Shown piece after piece: positions 26,169-35,370 of a DNA stretch of 64,000 nt; the stretch's first letter is position 1; the number at the start of each line of letters is the position of its first letter. The DNA is from Nocardiopsis gilva YIM 90087. Its GTDB lineage: Bacteria > Actinomycetota > Actinomycetes > Streptosporangiales > Streptosporangiaceae. A program made the translations under genes and the position numbers. The stretch covers positions 2,480,001-2,544,000 of the forward strand of contig NZ_CP022753.1 in the NCBI RefSeq assembly GCF_002263495.1, written 5' to 3'. Under the pieces are notes generated by a model. The model made no database searches. It saw nothing but the letters and a program-made list of their open reading frames with translations, and was not told where the DNA came from.

Positions 26169-26187
26169 TTAGGCAAGCCTTACCTAG
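26169..26187 (-). promoter_or_regulatory. DtxR/IdeR iron box
   Basis: TTAGGCAAGCCTTACCTAG matches the 19-bp iron-box consensus (TTAGGTTAGSCTAACCTAA) at most positions; its two arms agree at 7 of 9 positions. It lies 15-33 bp upstream of the DUF2470 gene start. It is also about 45 bp from the divergent rpsD start. Confidence 0.8.
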
Positions 26188-26229
26188 GATTCCCGTTTTT
26201 TCAAGTGACTCAAATAACGGAGGACCTCA

Positions 26230-26841
26230 ATGCGCTACACCGGACCTAAGGTGCGGTTGTCCCGGCGCGCGGGCACCCCGCTGACCCGTAAGGCGGTCAG
26301 CTACTTCGAGAAGCGGCCGTACCCCCCGGGTGAGCACGGTCGCCGCGTTCGTCGCAACACCAGCGACTTCGCGGTCCGCCAGGCCGAGAAGCAGAAGATG
26401 CGCTGGTACTACGACCTGTCGGAGAAGCAGCTTCTGCGCGTCTACGAGAACGCCAAGAAGCGCCCGGGCCGTACCGGTGAGGAAATGGTCACCGAGCTGG
26501 AGCTCCGTCTCATGACGGTCGTGCTGCGGGCCGGCTTCGCGTCGTCGATCTACGCCGCGCGGCAGTACATCAACCACGGCCACATCACCGTGGACGGCAA
26601 GAAGGTCGACATCCCGTCGTACCAGCTCAAGCCGGGCCAGGTGATCGGCGTTCGGGAGAAGTCCCGCAACATGGTGCCGTTCGTCGAGGCCGCCGAGGGG
26701 ATCCACGCCGACGACAAGATCGCCGGCTTCCTCGCGGTGAGCCACAAGGACCTGCGCATCGCGGTCGTCGACCGCCCGAAGCGCGAGCAGGCCCCGGTTC
26801 CCTTCGACGAGCAGCTCGTCGTCGAGTACTACGCCCGCTAG
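26230..26841 (+). CDS. rpsD: 30S ribosomal protein S4
   Basis: A 203-residue S4 that nucleates assembly of the 30S body on 16S rRNA. The N-terminal basic domain (MRYTGPKVRLSRRAGTPLTR) and the S4 RNA-binding domain (RLMTVVLRAGFASSIYAARQ, INHGHITVDGKKV) are complete. There is no cysteine in the protein, so this is the zinc-independent form. It stands alone, not in the alpha operon with rpsK and rpoA, which is normal in actinomycetes. A strong terminator follows. Confidence 0.96.
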   Translation: MRYTGPKVRLSRRAGTPLTRKAVSYFEKRPYPPGEHGRRVRRNTSDFAVRQAEKQKMRWYYDLSEKQLLRVYENAKKRPGRTGEEMVTELELRLMTVVLRAGFASSIYAARQYINHGHITVDGKKVDIPSYQLKPGQVIGVREKSRNMVPFVEAAEGIHADDKIAGFLAVSHKDLRIAVVDRPKREQAPVPFDEQLVVEYYAR

Positions 26842-26854
26842 TCCTCTGGCGTAA

Positions 26855-26898
26855 GCAGGGCCGCGCAGCCGGAATCCGGCCGCGCGGCCCTGCTTTGT
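26855..26898 (+). terminator. Terminator of rpsD
   Basis: 12-bp perfect arms 26855-26866 and 26882-26893 enclose a smaller hairpin and are followed by TTTGT. Confidence 0.85.
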
Positions 26899-26923
26899 GG
26901 TGCGCCCGAGGTTCGGGGCCGCC

Positions 26924-27160
26924 TCAGTACATCCGCCGGATGTGGAAGGCGCTCCCTCGCTCCAATGGGACTTCGGCCACGAACTCGTGCATCTTCAACC
27001 GGCACCACGCCGGGATGTCCGTCTTAGCGGCCGGATCATCGGCTGTGACAGCGATGACAGTACCGATCGGCACCTCGCGGATACGGCCCGCGAGCATGAT
27101 GATCGGGATCGGGCATTTGCGGCCGGTCGCTTCGACGGTGACCAAGGGGCGGTCCGACAC
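26924..27160 (-). CDS. TusA-like sulfurtransferase
   Basis: A 78-residue TusA/SirA-family protein with the sulfur-carrying motif CPIPIIML (Cys16, R/K-CPxP). Such proteins relay persulfide sulfur to tRNA thiolation, molybdenum cofactor or dissimilatory sulfur pathways. The C-terminal half fits the family (GTVIAVTADDPAAKTDIPAWC). It starts at GTG 27158-27160 and is convergent with rpsD. The partner is not encoded nearby, so the acceptor is unknown. Confidence 0.88.
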   Translation of the reverse strand: MSDRPLVTVEATGRKCPIPIIMLAGRIREVPIGTVIAVTADDPAAKTDIPAWCRLKMHEFVAEVPLERGSAFHIRRMY

Positions 27161-27558
27161 CGATGTTCTCCTCGCGTAGCGGGTTCGTATCCCAATCTTG
27201 ACCCATGCGGAGCGTTAAACGGCACCCGGTTAAGGGTGTCGTAAATGCAGCGATACCCTCGCCTTAGCCCGCTCTCCTGGGCGGTCTTTCGGACACCCGG
27301 ACGGTGTCCTGAGCAGCCCAGGAATGCCGGGCAGGGCGATGGACGCGAACCGCTGGTGACCCGGCCCGGCGCACCGCGCCCACGCGGCCGGACGGTGTCC
27401 CGCACCGCCCCACCGCAAGGGTGTGCAGCAACACGCTGGCAGGGTTCGCCCACGAGCGGATCACCAGGCGATTCGCGATAATGTTGCCCGTTGACAAGCT
27501 TCGGATATAACTACGCCCGCGCACGTCGCGCGGGCATTCACCGCTGGGAAGGCAATCC
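27161..27558. promoter_or_regulatory. 398-bp ctaC upstream region with leader hairpin
   Basis: TTGCCC (27484-27489) and TATAAC (27506-27511), 16 bases apart, form a plausible ctaC promoter. They are followed by a perfect hairpin GCCCGCGC/GCGCGGGC (27515-27522, 27528-27535) in the short leader, 23 bp before the GTG start. No gene is apparent in the rest. The region also serves the divergent tusA-like gene. Confidence 0.5.
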
Positions 27559-28605
27559 GTGAGTCCGACCCGCCATAGGAATCGGCGCTCCGCGTTGCGC
27601 CGATGGGCACCACGTGGCGCCGCGCTCGCCGCGTTGGGTATTGCCGCGACCGGCTGCGCGTCGAACGAGTTCACTCGTTTGGGTGTGCCGGAGCCGATCA
27701 CCGAGCAGGCAGAGACCGTTCTCGCGCTCTGGCAGGGCTCGTGGGTGGCGGCGTTCGCGGTCGGCATTCTCGTGTGGGGGCTGATCATCTGGTCGATCAT
27801 CTTCCACCGCAAGCGCTCCGAGCAGCTGCCGCCGCAGGTGCGCTACAACATGCCCATCGAGGCGCTCTACACCGTTCTGCCGATCGTCGTTATCGCGGTC
27901 CTCTTCTACTTCACCGCGCGCGACCAGGCCTACCTGCTGGAGACCGACGAGAAGGCCGACGTCAACGTCGAGGTCGTCGGCTTCCAGTGGAGTTGGCAGT
28001 TCAACTACCTCGACCAGTCCAAGGCCGAGGCCGAGGAAGCCGCCGACGACCCCAAGGCCCAGCCGACCACCGAGTTCGCGGTCGTCGGTACCCCGCAGGA
28101 GGTCCCCACCCTGCGGCTTCCCGAGGGCGCGGTCGTGCACTTCGACCTCACCTCGCCCGACGTCATCCACTCCTTCTGGATCCCCGCGTTCGCCTTCAAG
28201 ATGGACGTCATCCCGAACCGGGACAACGAGTTCCAGGTCAAGGTCAAGGACGGCACCGCGGGCACCTACGCCGGCCGCTGCGCCGAGCTGTGCGGTGTCG
28301 AGCACGCGGGCATGCTCTTCAACCTCGAGGTCATGGAGCCCGAGGACTACCAGAAGTGGGCGGCCGAGCAGAAGCAGGCCGCCGAGGCGTCGTCCGAGCA
28401 GCTCGCGGAGAAGGCCGCCGACAAGGGGGCCGACGCCACCGCGAAGGGCGCTGAGAACGGCGCCGAGGCTCGCGACGAGAAGGCCGAGACGGCGACGGAC
28501 GGCGACAAGGCCGAGCAGGCCGAGAACGCCGACAAGGCCGAGACGGCCCACGGCGCTGACGAGCAGGACACGGCCGACGCCGCGGCCGAGGAGGCGGGCC
28601 AGTAA
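27559..28605 (+). CDS. ctaC: Cytochrome c oxidase subunit II with long charged C-terminal tail
   Basis: The 348-residue CuA-bearing subunit of aa3 oxidase, which takes electrons from the bc1 complex. A lipoprotein-type signal ends in ATGC (Cys33). Two membrane helices follow (about 62-82 and 102-120), then the cupredoxin domain. The CuA ligands are complete: H204 in DVIHSFW, and C241, C245, H249 and M252 in [12 protein letters not shown]. Residues 271-348 form a tail of Ala, Glu, Asp and Lys (repeated AEKA/DKAE units) that is absent from typical subunits. Start GTG 27559; the stop overlaps the ctaD start (TAATG). Confidence 0.95.
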   Translation: MSPTRHRNRRSALRRWAPRGAALAALGIAATGCASNEFTRLGVPEPITEQAETVLALWQGSWVAAFAVGILVWGLIIWSIIFHRKRSEQLPPQVRYNMPIEALYTVLPIVVIAVLFYFTARDQAYLLETDEKADVNVEVVGFQWSWQFNYLDQSKAEAEEAADDPKAQPTTEFAVVGTPQEVPTLRLPEGAVVHFDLTSPDVIHSFWIPAFAFKMDVIPNRDNEFQVKVKDGTAGTYAGRCAELCGVEHAGMLFNLEVMEPEDYQKWAAEQKQAAEASSEQLAEKAADKGADATAKGAENGAEARDEKAETATDGDKAEQAENADKAETAHGADEQDTADAAAEEAGQ

Positions 28606-30278
28606 TGACGACGGCAACCGAGACGAGTGTCGCGGCCGGACCCCGGCCCACACGCAAGGGGTCGATGATCGTCAGCTGGATGACGTCGACCGACCACAAG
28701 ACGATCGGGTACATGTACCTGATCACTTCGTTCGCGTTCTTCCTGTTCGGCGGAATCCTGGCGCTGATCATCCGCGCCGAGCTGTTCCTGCCGGGCCTGC
28801 AGGTCGTGACGAAGGAAGAGTTCAACCAGCTCTTCACCATGCATGGCACGATCATGCTGCTGCTGTTCGCGACCCCGCTGTTCGTCGGGTTCACCAACAT
28901 CATCATGCCGCTGCAGATCGGCGCCCCCGACGTGGCGTTCCCGAGGATGAACATCTTCGGGTACTACCTGTTCCTGTTCGGCGGCCTCATCGTCGTCGGC
29001 GGGTTCCTCACCCCGGGCGGTGCGGCGAGCTTCGGCTGGTTCGCCTACACCCCGCTCTCCGACGCGGTCCGCTCGCCGGGCCTCGGCGGCGACCTGTGGA
29101 TCCTGGGCCTGGCCGTCAGCGGTCTGGGCACCATCCTCTCGGCGGTCAACTTCATCACCACCGGCCTGTGCATGCGCGCGCCCGGCATGACGATGTTCCG
29201 GATGTCGATCTTCTCCTGGAACGCCATGCTGACCAGCGTGCTCGTGCTGATCGCGTTCCCGGTCCTGACCGCGGCCCTGGTCGCGCTGGGCGCCGACCGC
29301 ATGGTCGGCACCCACGTGTTCGACCCCGAGCACGGCGGCGCCATCCTCTGGCAGCACCTGTTCTGGTTCTTCGGCCACCCCGAGGTGTACATCATCGCGC
29401 TGCCGTTCTTCGGTATCGCGACCGAGATCCTGCCGGTGTTCAGCCGCAAGCCGATCTTCGGCTACAAGAGCCTCGTCGGCGCGACCATCGCCATCGCGGG
29501 TCTGTCCGTCACGGTCTGGGCGCACCACATGTTCCCGACCGGCGCGGTGCTGCTCCCGTTCTTCTCGTTCATGACCTTCCTGATCGCGGTCCCGACCGGT
29601 GTGAAGTTCTTCAACTGGATCGGCACCATGTGGCGCGGCCAGATCGTCATGGCCACCCCGATGCTGTTCGTCATCGGCTTCCTGGTGACGTTCCTCTTCG
29701 GCGGTCTCACCGGTGTGCTCCTGGCCTCGCCGCCGATCGACTTCCACGTCACCGACAGCTACTTCGTCGTGGCCCACTTCCACTACGTGGTCTTCGGAAC
29801 CGTGGTCTTCGCGATGTTCGCCGGCTTCTACTTCTGGTGGCCGAAGTTCACCGGGAAGATGCTGAACGAGCGGCTCGGCAAGGCGCACTTCTGGGTGCTG
29901 TTCTTCGGCTTCCACGGCACCTTCCTGGTGCAGCACTGGCTGGGCGCCGAGGGCTTCCCCCGCCGCTACGCCGACTACCTGCCCAGTGACGGCTTCACCG
30001 CGCTGAACCAGATCTCCTCGGTCAGCTCGTTCGTCCTGGGCGCCTCGACCCTGATCTTCTTCTGGAACATGTGGATCACCCACAAGAACCCGAAGACGGT
30101 CGAGGTCGACGACCCGTGGGAGTACGGCTGCTCGCTGGAGTGGGCCACCTCCTGCCCGCCGCCGCGGCACAACTTCACGTCGCTGCCGCGGATCCGGTCC
30201 GAGCGCCCCGCGTTCGACCTCCACCATCCGCACGCTGCCGCTCCGGGTGCGCACCCGGAACCGGCGACCACGAAGTAA
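28605..30278 (+). CDS. ctaD: Cytochrome c oxidase subunit I
   Basis: The 557-residue catalytic subunit with twelve membrane helices, holding heme a and the heme a3/CuB centre. Ligands visible: the low-spin heme His in FTMHGTIM, the CuB His with its cross-linked Tyr in GHPEVYI, the His pair in WAHHMF, and the heme His residues in VAHFHYV. Its start overlaps the ctaC stop by one base. The C-terminus is a polar Pro/His-rich extension ending in [17 protein letters not shown]. It is part of the ctaCDF operon. Confidence 0.97.
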   Translation: MTTATETSVAAGPRPTRKGSMIVSWMTSTDHKTIGYMYLITSFAFFLFGGILALIIRAELFLPGLQVVTKEEFNQLFTMHGTIMLLLFATPLFVGFTNIIMPLQIGAPDVAFPRMNIFGYYLFLFGGLIVVGGFLTPGGAASFGWFAYTPLSDAVRSPGLGGDLWILGLAVSGLGTILSAVNFITTGLCMRAPGMTMFRMSIFSWNAMLTSVLVLIAFPVLTAALVALGADRMVGTHVFDPEHGGAILWQHLFWFFGHPEVYIIALPFFGIATEILPVFSRKPIFGYKSLVGATIAIAGLSVTVWAHHMFPTGAVLLPFFSFMTFLIAVPTGVKFFNWIGTMWRGQIVMATPMLFVIGFLVTFLFGGLTGVLLASPPIDFHVTDSYFVVAHFHYVVFGTVVFAMFAGFYFWWPKFTGKMLNERLGKAHFWVLFFGFHGTFLVQHWLGAEGFPRRYADYLPSDGFTALNQISSVSSFVLGASTLIFFWNMWITHKNPKTVEVDDPWEYGCSLEWATSCPPPRHNFTSLPRIRSERPAFDLHHPHAAAPGAHPEPATTK

Positions 30279-30293
30279 GAGGGTGCGTTCATC

Positions 30294-30719
30294 ATGAAGA
30301 TGCAGGCTTACCTGTTCATGGGCGTCTCCACCTTCTTCGGCCTGTGCGCGGCGCTCTACGCCTACTGGGCCTGGGTGGCTGAGGGACAGATCGAGTGGAC
30401 CGGCACGGTCGCCCTGGTCGTCGCGATCGGGTTCGGCTGGATGATCGGCTTCTGGCTGTGGCAGGCCGCCCGGCGCAGCGAGAGCTTCCACGGGCTGCCC
30501 CCGGAGGAGCGCCTCGACGGTGAGATCGCCGAGAACGCCGGCGAGTACGGGTTCTTCAGCCCGCACAGCTGGTGGCCGCTGTTCGTGGCCATGTCGGTCT
30601 CCTTCACCGCGGTGGGCGTGGCGATCGGCTGGTGGATGGTCTTCATCGGCGTGTTCGCCATCATCCTGACCTCCATCGGCTGGGTCTTCGAGTACTACCG
30701 CGGAGAGTTCCAGCACTGA
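30294..30719 (+). CDS. ctaF: Actinobacterial cytochrome c oxidase subunit 4
   Basis: A 141-residue membrane protein of the CtaF family, found only in the actinobacterial bc1-aa3 supercomplex. Four hydrophobic helices are apparent (about 5-24, 36-55, 88-105, 110-128), with LPPEERLDGEIAENAGEYGFFSPHSWWPL between them in the loop. It lies 15 bp after ctaD, so it is co-transcribed. Confidence 0.93.
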   Translation: MKMQAYLFMGVSTFFGLCAALYAYWAWVAEGQIEWTGTVALVVAIGFGWMIGFWLWQAARRSESFHGLPPEERLDGEIAENAGEYGFFSPHSWWPLFVAMSVSFTAVGVAIGWWMVFIGVFAIILTSIGWVFEYYRGEFQH

Positions 30720-30726
30720 GCGTCAC

Positions 30727-30749
30727 CCCACCGGGTTCGCCCCGGTGGG
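30727..30749 (+). terminator. Terminator-like hairpin after ctaF
   Basis: Perfect 9-bp arms 30727-30735 and 30741-30749 with a TTCGC loop, directly after the ctaF stop. There is no U-tract. Confidence 0.55.
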
Positions 30750-30959
30750 ACGACCGCGCCCTGATCCCCGGCAGGTCGGTGGGTTCCGATGAGTCCACCG
30801 ACCGGCCGGGGGTATTCTTTTGGGGCGGCCCGTACCTGATCTTCGGTATCTCCCCCCTTTTGGCCGCTGTTGTCAACGATGTGGAACTTTCCAGCTCACC
30901 ACGGCGTCCAAGGGGAGGACGGGTTCCGCAGGTAGAGCAGGACGCAGGAGGTCGCTCGC

Positions 30960-32294
30960 GTGAAGGGCAGCACAGTACCGACGGCATACCGTCGGCTCGG
31001 CGCCGGAATGGCCGGTCTGACCCTTGCCCTCACCACCGCATGCACGGGCTCTGGTGGCACCGACACCAACACCACGGGCGCCGAGGCCAGCGGGGGCGAG
31101 GTCAAGGTCGAGATCAGTCCCGAGGACGGCGCCACCAAGGTGCGCCCGAACCTCCCGGTGACGGTGACCGCCGATGGCGGGACCATCACCGACGTGCAGG
31201 TGGAGCAGTCGGGGGGAAATGAGGCCGACGCCCAGAACCCGGCCGACGGGGAGAGCACCGACGGCGGCGACGAGGGCCAGGCCGAGGTCGACAAGGTCAC
31301 CGGCACCCTCAACAAGGACAAGACCGAGTGGGTCAGTGACTGGAATCTCATCCCGGGCTCCAATGTCACCGTGACCGCCGTCGCCGAGGACAAGTCCGGC
31401 GAGGAGACCGAGGTCGTCAGCGAGTTCTCCACGCTGGAGGCCACGCCGGGCAAGCGGCTGGAGCTCAAGTCCAACTTCCCCAGCAGCGGCCAGGAGGTCG
31501 GTGTGGGGATGCCGATCGTCGTCAACTTCGACCTGCCCGTGGAGAACAAGGAGCAGGTCGAGAACTCCATCGAGGTCACCTCCGACGAGCCGGTCGAGGG
31601 CGCCTGGAACTGGTTCGGCGATAAGGAGGCGGTGTTCCGCCCCAAGGACTACTGGAAGCCGAACCAGAAGGTCAGCGTCGACATGCACCTGGCCGGCACC
31701 GAGGCGTCCGAGGGCGCCTACGGGGTGAAGAACTACCGCCTCGACTTCACGGTGGGTCGCAAGCAGGTCAGCACCATCGAGAACGACGACTACACGATGA
31801 CGGTCGAGCGCGACGGGAAGAAGATCAAGACCTTCCCGATCAGCATGGGCAAGGCCACCACGGAGAAGTACACCACGACCAGCGGCACCCACGTGGTGAT
31901 GGAGAAGTACGACCGGCTGGTCATGGACTCCTCCACGGTCGGCGTCCCGGTCGACAGCCCCGAGGGCTACAAGCTGGACGTCGACTACGCCGTCCGGTTC
32001 TCCGACAGCGGCGAGTTCACCCACGCGGCCCCCTGGAACGGCCAGCTCGGCGAGGCCAACCTGAGCCACGGCTGCCCGAACATGAGCGTGGCCGGCGCCA
32101 AGTGGTACTACGAGAACTCGCTCATGGGCGACATCCTGCAGGTCAACGGCACCGACCGGGAACTCGCGGTCGACAACGGCTGGGGCTTCTGGCAGCGCTC
32201 CTGGGACGAGTGGCTGGACAACAGCGCCACCGGCAAGGCCGACACCACCGACGGCAAGGGCACCCCGGGCAACGTGCACGGCGGCGCCGCCTAA
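30960..32294 (+). CDS. L,D-transpeptidase (YkuD) lipoprotein
   Basis: A 444-residue exported protein that forms 3-3 crosslinks in peptidoglycan. A lipobox LTTAC anchors it. Two Ig-like domains follow (about 45-170 and 171-270), with an acidic insert between strands of the first, then the YkuD domain (about 275-395) with the catalytic motif SHGCPNM (H370, C372). This is the mycobacterial LdtMt2-like layout. A polar Gly/Thr-rich tail follows. Start GTG 30960. It sits between the ctaCDF operon and the convergent qcrB end. Confidence 0.93.
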   Translation: MKGSTVPTAYRRLGAGMAGLTLALTTACTGSGGTDTNTTGAEASGGEVKVEISPEDGATKVRPNLPVTVTADGGTITDVQVEQSGGNEADAQNPADGESTDGGDEGQAEVDKVTGTLNKDKTEWVSDWNLIPGSNVTVTAVAEDKSGEETEVVSEFSTLEATPGKRLELKSNFPSSGQEVGVGMPIVVNFDLPVENKEQVENSIEVTSDEPVEGAWNWFGDKEAVFRPKDYWKPNQKVSVDMHLAGTEASEGAYGVKNYRLDFTVGRKQVSTIENDDYTMTVERDGKKIKTFPISMGKATTEKYTTTSGTHVVMEKYDRLVMDSSTVGVPVDSPEGYKLDVDYAVRFSDSGEFTHAAPWNGQLGEANLSHGCPNMSVAGAKWYYENSLMGDILQVNGTDRELAVDNGWGFWQRSWDEWLDNSATGKADTTDGKGTPGNVHGGAA

Positions 32295-32310
32295 GGCCGC
32301 ACAGCGCACC

Positions 32311-32352
32311 TGAGGGCCGTTCAGAGCACACTCGTGCTCCGAGCGGCCCTCA
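32311..32352 (+). terminator. Terminator of the L,D-transpeptidase gene
   Basis: 19-base arms 32311-32329 and 32334-32352 pair at 17 Watson-Crick positions around a 4-base loop. It starts 16 bp after the stop. Confidence 0.7.
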
Positions 32353-32398
32353 GTCGTGTGCGGGCTGAAAGGGGGAGTGGGGTCCGGGCCTGCTGGGC

Positions 32399-32480
32399 GA
32401 CCGGCCCCCTCCGGCCTCGGTGCGGCTTGTCACCGAAAGACACCGGAAACGTGGAATCGGACAGGGCCGCCCAGCAGACC
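32399..32480 (+). repeat. Intergenic repeat, diverged copy A of the 51-kb palindrome arm
   Basis: This 82-bp stretch aligns over its length with the arms at 51161-51253 (inverted) and 51601-51693 (direct). It shares CCCCCTCCGGCCTCGGTG at one end and GCCCAGCAGACC at the other, with a more variable centre. Like the arms at 51 kb it lies between convergent genes, here the transpeptidase and qcrB. Confidence 0.7.
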
Positions 32481-32531
32481 CCCGGTCCCTCTCCCGTCCC
32501 GCAGGCATCCAGGCGGCCCACAGAACGACGA

Positions 32532-32564
32532 AGGCCCGGCCTCCCGATACGGGAGGCCGGGCCT
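32532..32564. terminator. Terminator of the qcr operon
   Basis: Perfect 14-bp arms 32532-32545 and 32551-32564 around GATAC, 32 bp past the qcrB stop. Confidence 0.75.
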
Positions 32565-32595
32565 GCTGTTTCGCCCGTGAGCGTGCGGCTCAGGC

Positions 32596-34251
32596 TCAGG
32601 AGGACGATCCGGCCTTGGCCTCTTCCTCGGCTGCGTGCGCGCCGTGGTGGAGGTGGTGGCCGCTGTGCGGTTCGACGCCCTCGAAGGAGATGTTGTCCTT
32701 CGTGTACCAGCGGGCGAGGGCGGAGCGCATCCGGCCCTTGGCGCCGCGGGCCTCCGGGGCCTCGACTCCGTGCTCGTCCACGGCCTCGACGTCGATGCGC
32801 TCGACCGGGGCCTTGCTCTGCAGCACGTGCACGGTCTCCTCCGAGGACTCCTTGTGGACCTCGATGAACTCACCGCTGGGCAGCTGCTGGATGGTGCCGC
32901 TCTCGTAGCCGTGCTCCAGCGTCTCCCGGTCCTGGCGCTGCAGGCCCAGGCAGATGCGCTTGGTCGCGATGAACCCGATGATCGGCCCGAGGATGACGAA
33001 GATCCGGAAGAACCAGGTCGTCGCGTACAGGCTGATCGAGAACGTCTCCGAGAGGATGTCGTTCGAACCGGCGAGCCACAGCAGGCCGTAGAAGACGATC
33101 CCGGCGACGCCCACGCCGGTGCGGACCGGCGCGTTGCGCGGGCGGTCGGCCATGTTGTGGTGGCGCTTGTCGCCGGTGATCCACTGCTCGGCGAACGGCC
33201 ACACCGCCAGGCCGCCGAAGATCAGACCCGGAATCACCAAGCCCGGGACCAGCACGCCGATCGGGACCGCGTACCCGAAGATGTTGAAGTCGAACCAGTT
33301 CGGGAAGATCCGCAGCGAGCCCTCCATGAAGCCCATGTACCAGTCGGGCTGCAGCCCGGAGGTGATGGACGTCGGCGTGAAGGGGCCGAACAGGTGGATC
33401 GGGTTGACCTGCACGAACGCGCTGAGCGCGACCATGATGGCGAAGACGAAGAAGAAGAACCCGCCCGCCTTGACGGCGAACCCGGGGAACATCGGCGTAC
33501 CGACGACCTTCTTCTCCGACCGCCCCGTGCCGGGGTACTGCGTGTGCTTCTGGTGCCAGAGGATCATGAAGTGCGCCACGATCAGCGCCAGCAGGATCCC
33601 CGGGATCAGCAGGATGTGCAGCATGTACAGCCGCGTGATGATCTCCTCGCCGGGGAACTCCCCGCCGAAGAGGAACATGCTGACGTAGCTGCCGACCAGC
33701 GGCAGCGCCATGATCACGCCCTGCAGGATGCGGACACCCATGCCCGAGGGCAGGTCGTCCGGGAGCGAGTAGCCGAAGAGGCCCTCGAGCATCGCCAGGA
33801 CGAAGATCGCCACACCGATCAGCCAGTTGATCTCGCGCGGCTTGCGGAACGCGCCGGTGAAGAACACCCGCAGCATGTGGATCACCAGCGAGGCGACGAA
33901 GATCAGCGCCGCCCAGTGGTGGATCTGCCGGACCAGGAACCCGCCGCGCACATCGAAGTCGATGTACAGCGTGGACGCGTAGGCCTCGCTCATCTGAACG
34001 CCGTTGAGGCGCTCGTAGGAGCCGTCGTAGATGACCTCCGCCATGCTCGGCTTGAACCAGAACGTCAGGAAGACACCGGTGATGAGCAGGATGATGAACG
34101 AGTACAGGGCGATCTCGCCCAGCATGAAGGACCAGTGGTTCGGGAAGACCTTGCGCAGGTTCTTCTCGCCGGTCTTCGACAGGTGGAAGCGGTCATCGAT
34201 GAAGTTGCCGATGTTCCGCAGCGCCTTGGGCGCCTCTGGGGTCGTGCTCAT
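32596..34251 (-). CDS. qcrB: Cytochrome bc1 complex cytochrome b subunit
   Basis: The 551-residue menaquinol-oxidising subunit. The N-terminal eight-helix b-type domain carries two heme-ligand His pairs (one in RQIHHWAALIFVASLVIHMLR, first part shown) and the Qo-type motif near GPFTPTSITSGLQPDW. The C-terminal ~120 residues are a soluble, charged extension typical of actinobacteria, ending in HSGHHLHHGAHAAEEE. It is the last gene of ctaE-qcrC-qcrA-qcrB, three bases after qcrA. Confidence 0.95.
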   Translation of the reverse strand: MSTTPEAPKALRNIGNFIDDRFHLSKTGEKNLRKVFPNHWSFMLGEIALYSFIILLITGVFLTFWFKPSMAEVIYDGSYERLNGVQMSEAYASTLYIDFDVRGGFLVRQIHHWAALIFVASLVIHMLRVFFTGAFRKPREINWLIGVAIFVLAMLEGLFGYSLPDDLPSGMGVRILQGVIMALPLVGSYVSMFLFGGEFPGEEIITRLYMLHILLIPGILLALIVAHFMILWHQKHTQYPGTGRSEKKVVGTPMFPGFAVKAGGFFFFVFAIMVALSAFVQVNPIHLFGPFTPTSITSGLQPDWYMGFMEGSLRIFPNWFDFNIFGYAVPIGVLVPGLVIPGLIFGGLAVWPFAEQWITGDKRHHNMADRPRNAPVRTGVGVAGIVFYGLLWLAGSNDILSETFSISLYATTWFFRIFVILGPIIGFIATKRICLGLQRQDRETLEHGYESGTIQQLPSGEFIEVHKESSEETVHVLQSKAPVERIDVEAVDEHGVEAPEARGAKGRMRSALARWYTKDNISFEGVEPHSGHHLHHGAHAAEEEAKAGSSS

Positions 34252-34254
34252 CGA

Positions 34255-35370
34255 CTATGCCTCCTTCTCCGCGTCCCAGAACGTCGGGCCGACGGCCTCG
34301 GGGAAGTCTCCGTCCGCCACCAGGTAGCCCTCGCTGTCCACGGTAAGCGGCAGCTGCGGCAGGGGCCGGTGGGCGGGGCCGAAAACGACCTTGGCGCCGT
34401 TGGCGGCGTCGAACGTCGACTGGTGGCACGGGCACAGGATGCGGTGCGTCCCCTGTTCGTACAGCGCCGCCGGGCAGCCGACGTGCGTGCAGATCTTGGA
34501 GTACGCGATGATCCCGTCCTGCGTCCAGTTGAGCTGCTTGTCCGACATGTCGGGGCCCCAGGCGTCCTCCGGCATCTTGATGAGCAGGACGACGGCCTTG
34601 GCCTTGTCGTTGAGGCTGATCCCGTGCGGGTGCTCCTCGCTGTGCTCGACGTAGGGCAGCGCCGTGATCATGCCGCCGGCCACGTTGAGGTCCGCGACCT
34701 TGATCTTGCGGTCGGTGCCCTCGACGACCATGTGCATGCCCTTTTCCCACAGGGTCTTGTGCAGCTTGTCGCCGGGGAGCGGCCCGGTGTCGCGCAGCAT
34801 GACGATCGGGGCGAGTCCCAGCGGCGCCATCGCCAGCAGCAGGGTGCGGCGCATCAGGGGGCGCTTGAGGAACCCGCTCTCGTCGGCGCTCTTCATGAAG
34901 AACTCGCCGAACGACTTCTTCTCCTCCGGGGCGGAGGGCAGCTCGTCGTAGGGCGAGGACACCTCGTAGTGCGGCATCACGCGGCGCGCCCACACCGTCA
35001 TACCGGCGCCGATGGCGAACAGGGCGAGGGCGAGCGTGCCGCCCAGGGCCATGTTCGAGTACTGGCCGATCTGCGGGTCGGCGATGGCCGGCTCGCCCGC
35101 GGCGTTGGGCGGCCAGGCGAAGTAGGCCACGAGGAAGCCGATGCCGGCGAGGAACGCGATGACGAACCACAGCGAGGCGACCTTCTCGCCCCTGCGCTGC
35201 TCCTCCTCGGAGTGCTTGTGCGTCTCCTCGGCGGGATAGGGCCCGGCGTGCTCGCGGTGCGGGTCCGCCGGACCGGCGACGATCGAGTCGCTGGAGGCGT
35301 CCGAAGGGGTGCCGATGACCCGGTCGTCGGCACCCGCTTCGTTCTCGGAGTTGGTGTTGTTATCAGTCAT
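34255..35370 (-). CDS. qcrA: Cytochrome bc1 complex Rieske iron-sulfur subunit
   Basis: A 371-residue actinobacterial Rieske protein. Three predicted N-terminal membrane helices (about 60-80, 93-113 and a later one near 180) precede the Rieske domain, whose 2Fe-2S ligands are seen in CTHVGC and CPCHQSTFD (C-x-H ... C-x-x-H). The first ~55 residues are polar and acidic. The gene starts at ATG 35370, and the stop of qcrC lies inside its first codons (8-bp overlap). Confidence 0.95.
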   Translation of the reverse strand: MTDNNTNSENEAGADDRVIGTPSDASSDSIVAGPADPHREHAGPYPAEETHKHSEEEQRRGEKVASLWFVIAFLAGIGFLVAYFAWPPNAAGEPAIADPQIGQYSNMALGGTLALALFAIGAGMTVWARRVMPHYEVSSPYDELPSAPEEKKSFGEFFMKSADESGFLKRPLMRRTLLLAMAPLGLAPIVMLRDTGPLPGDKLHKTLWEKGMHMVVEGTDRKIKVADLNVAGGMITALPYVEHSEEHPHGISLNDKAKAVVLLIKMPEDAWGPDMSDKQLNWTQDGIIAYSKICTHVGCPAALYEQGTHRILCPCHQSTFDAANGAKVVFGPAHRPLPQLPLTVDSEGYLVADGDFPEAVGPTFWDAEKEA

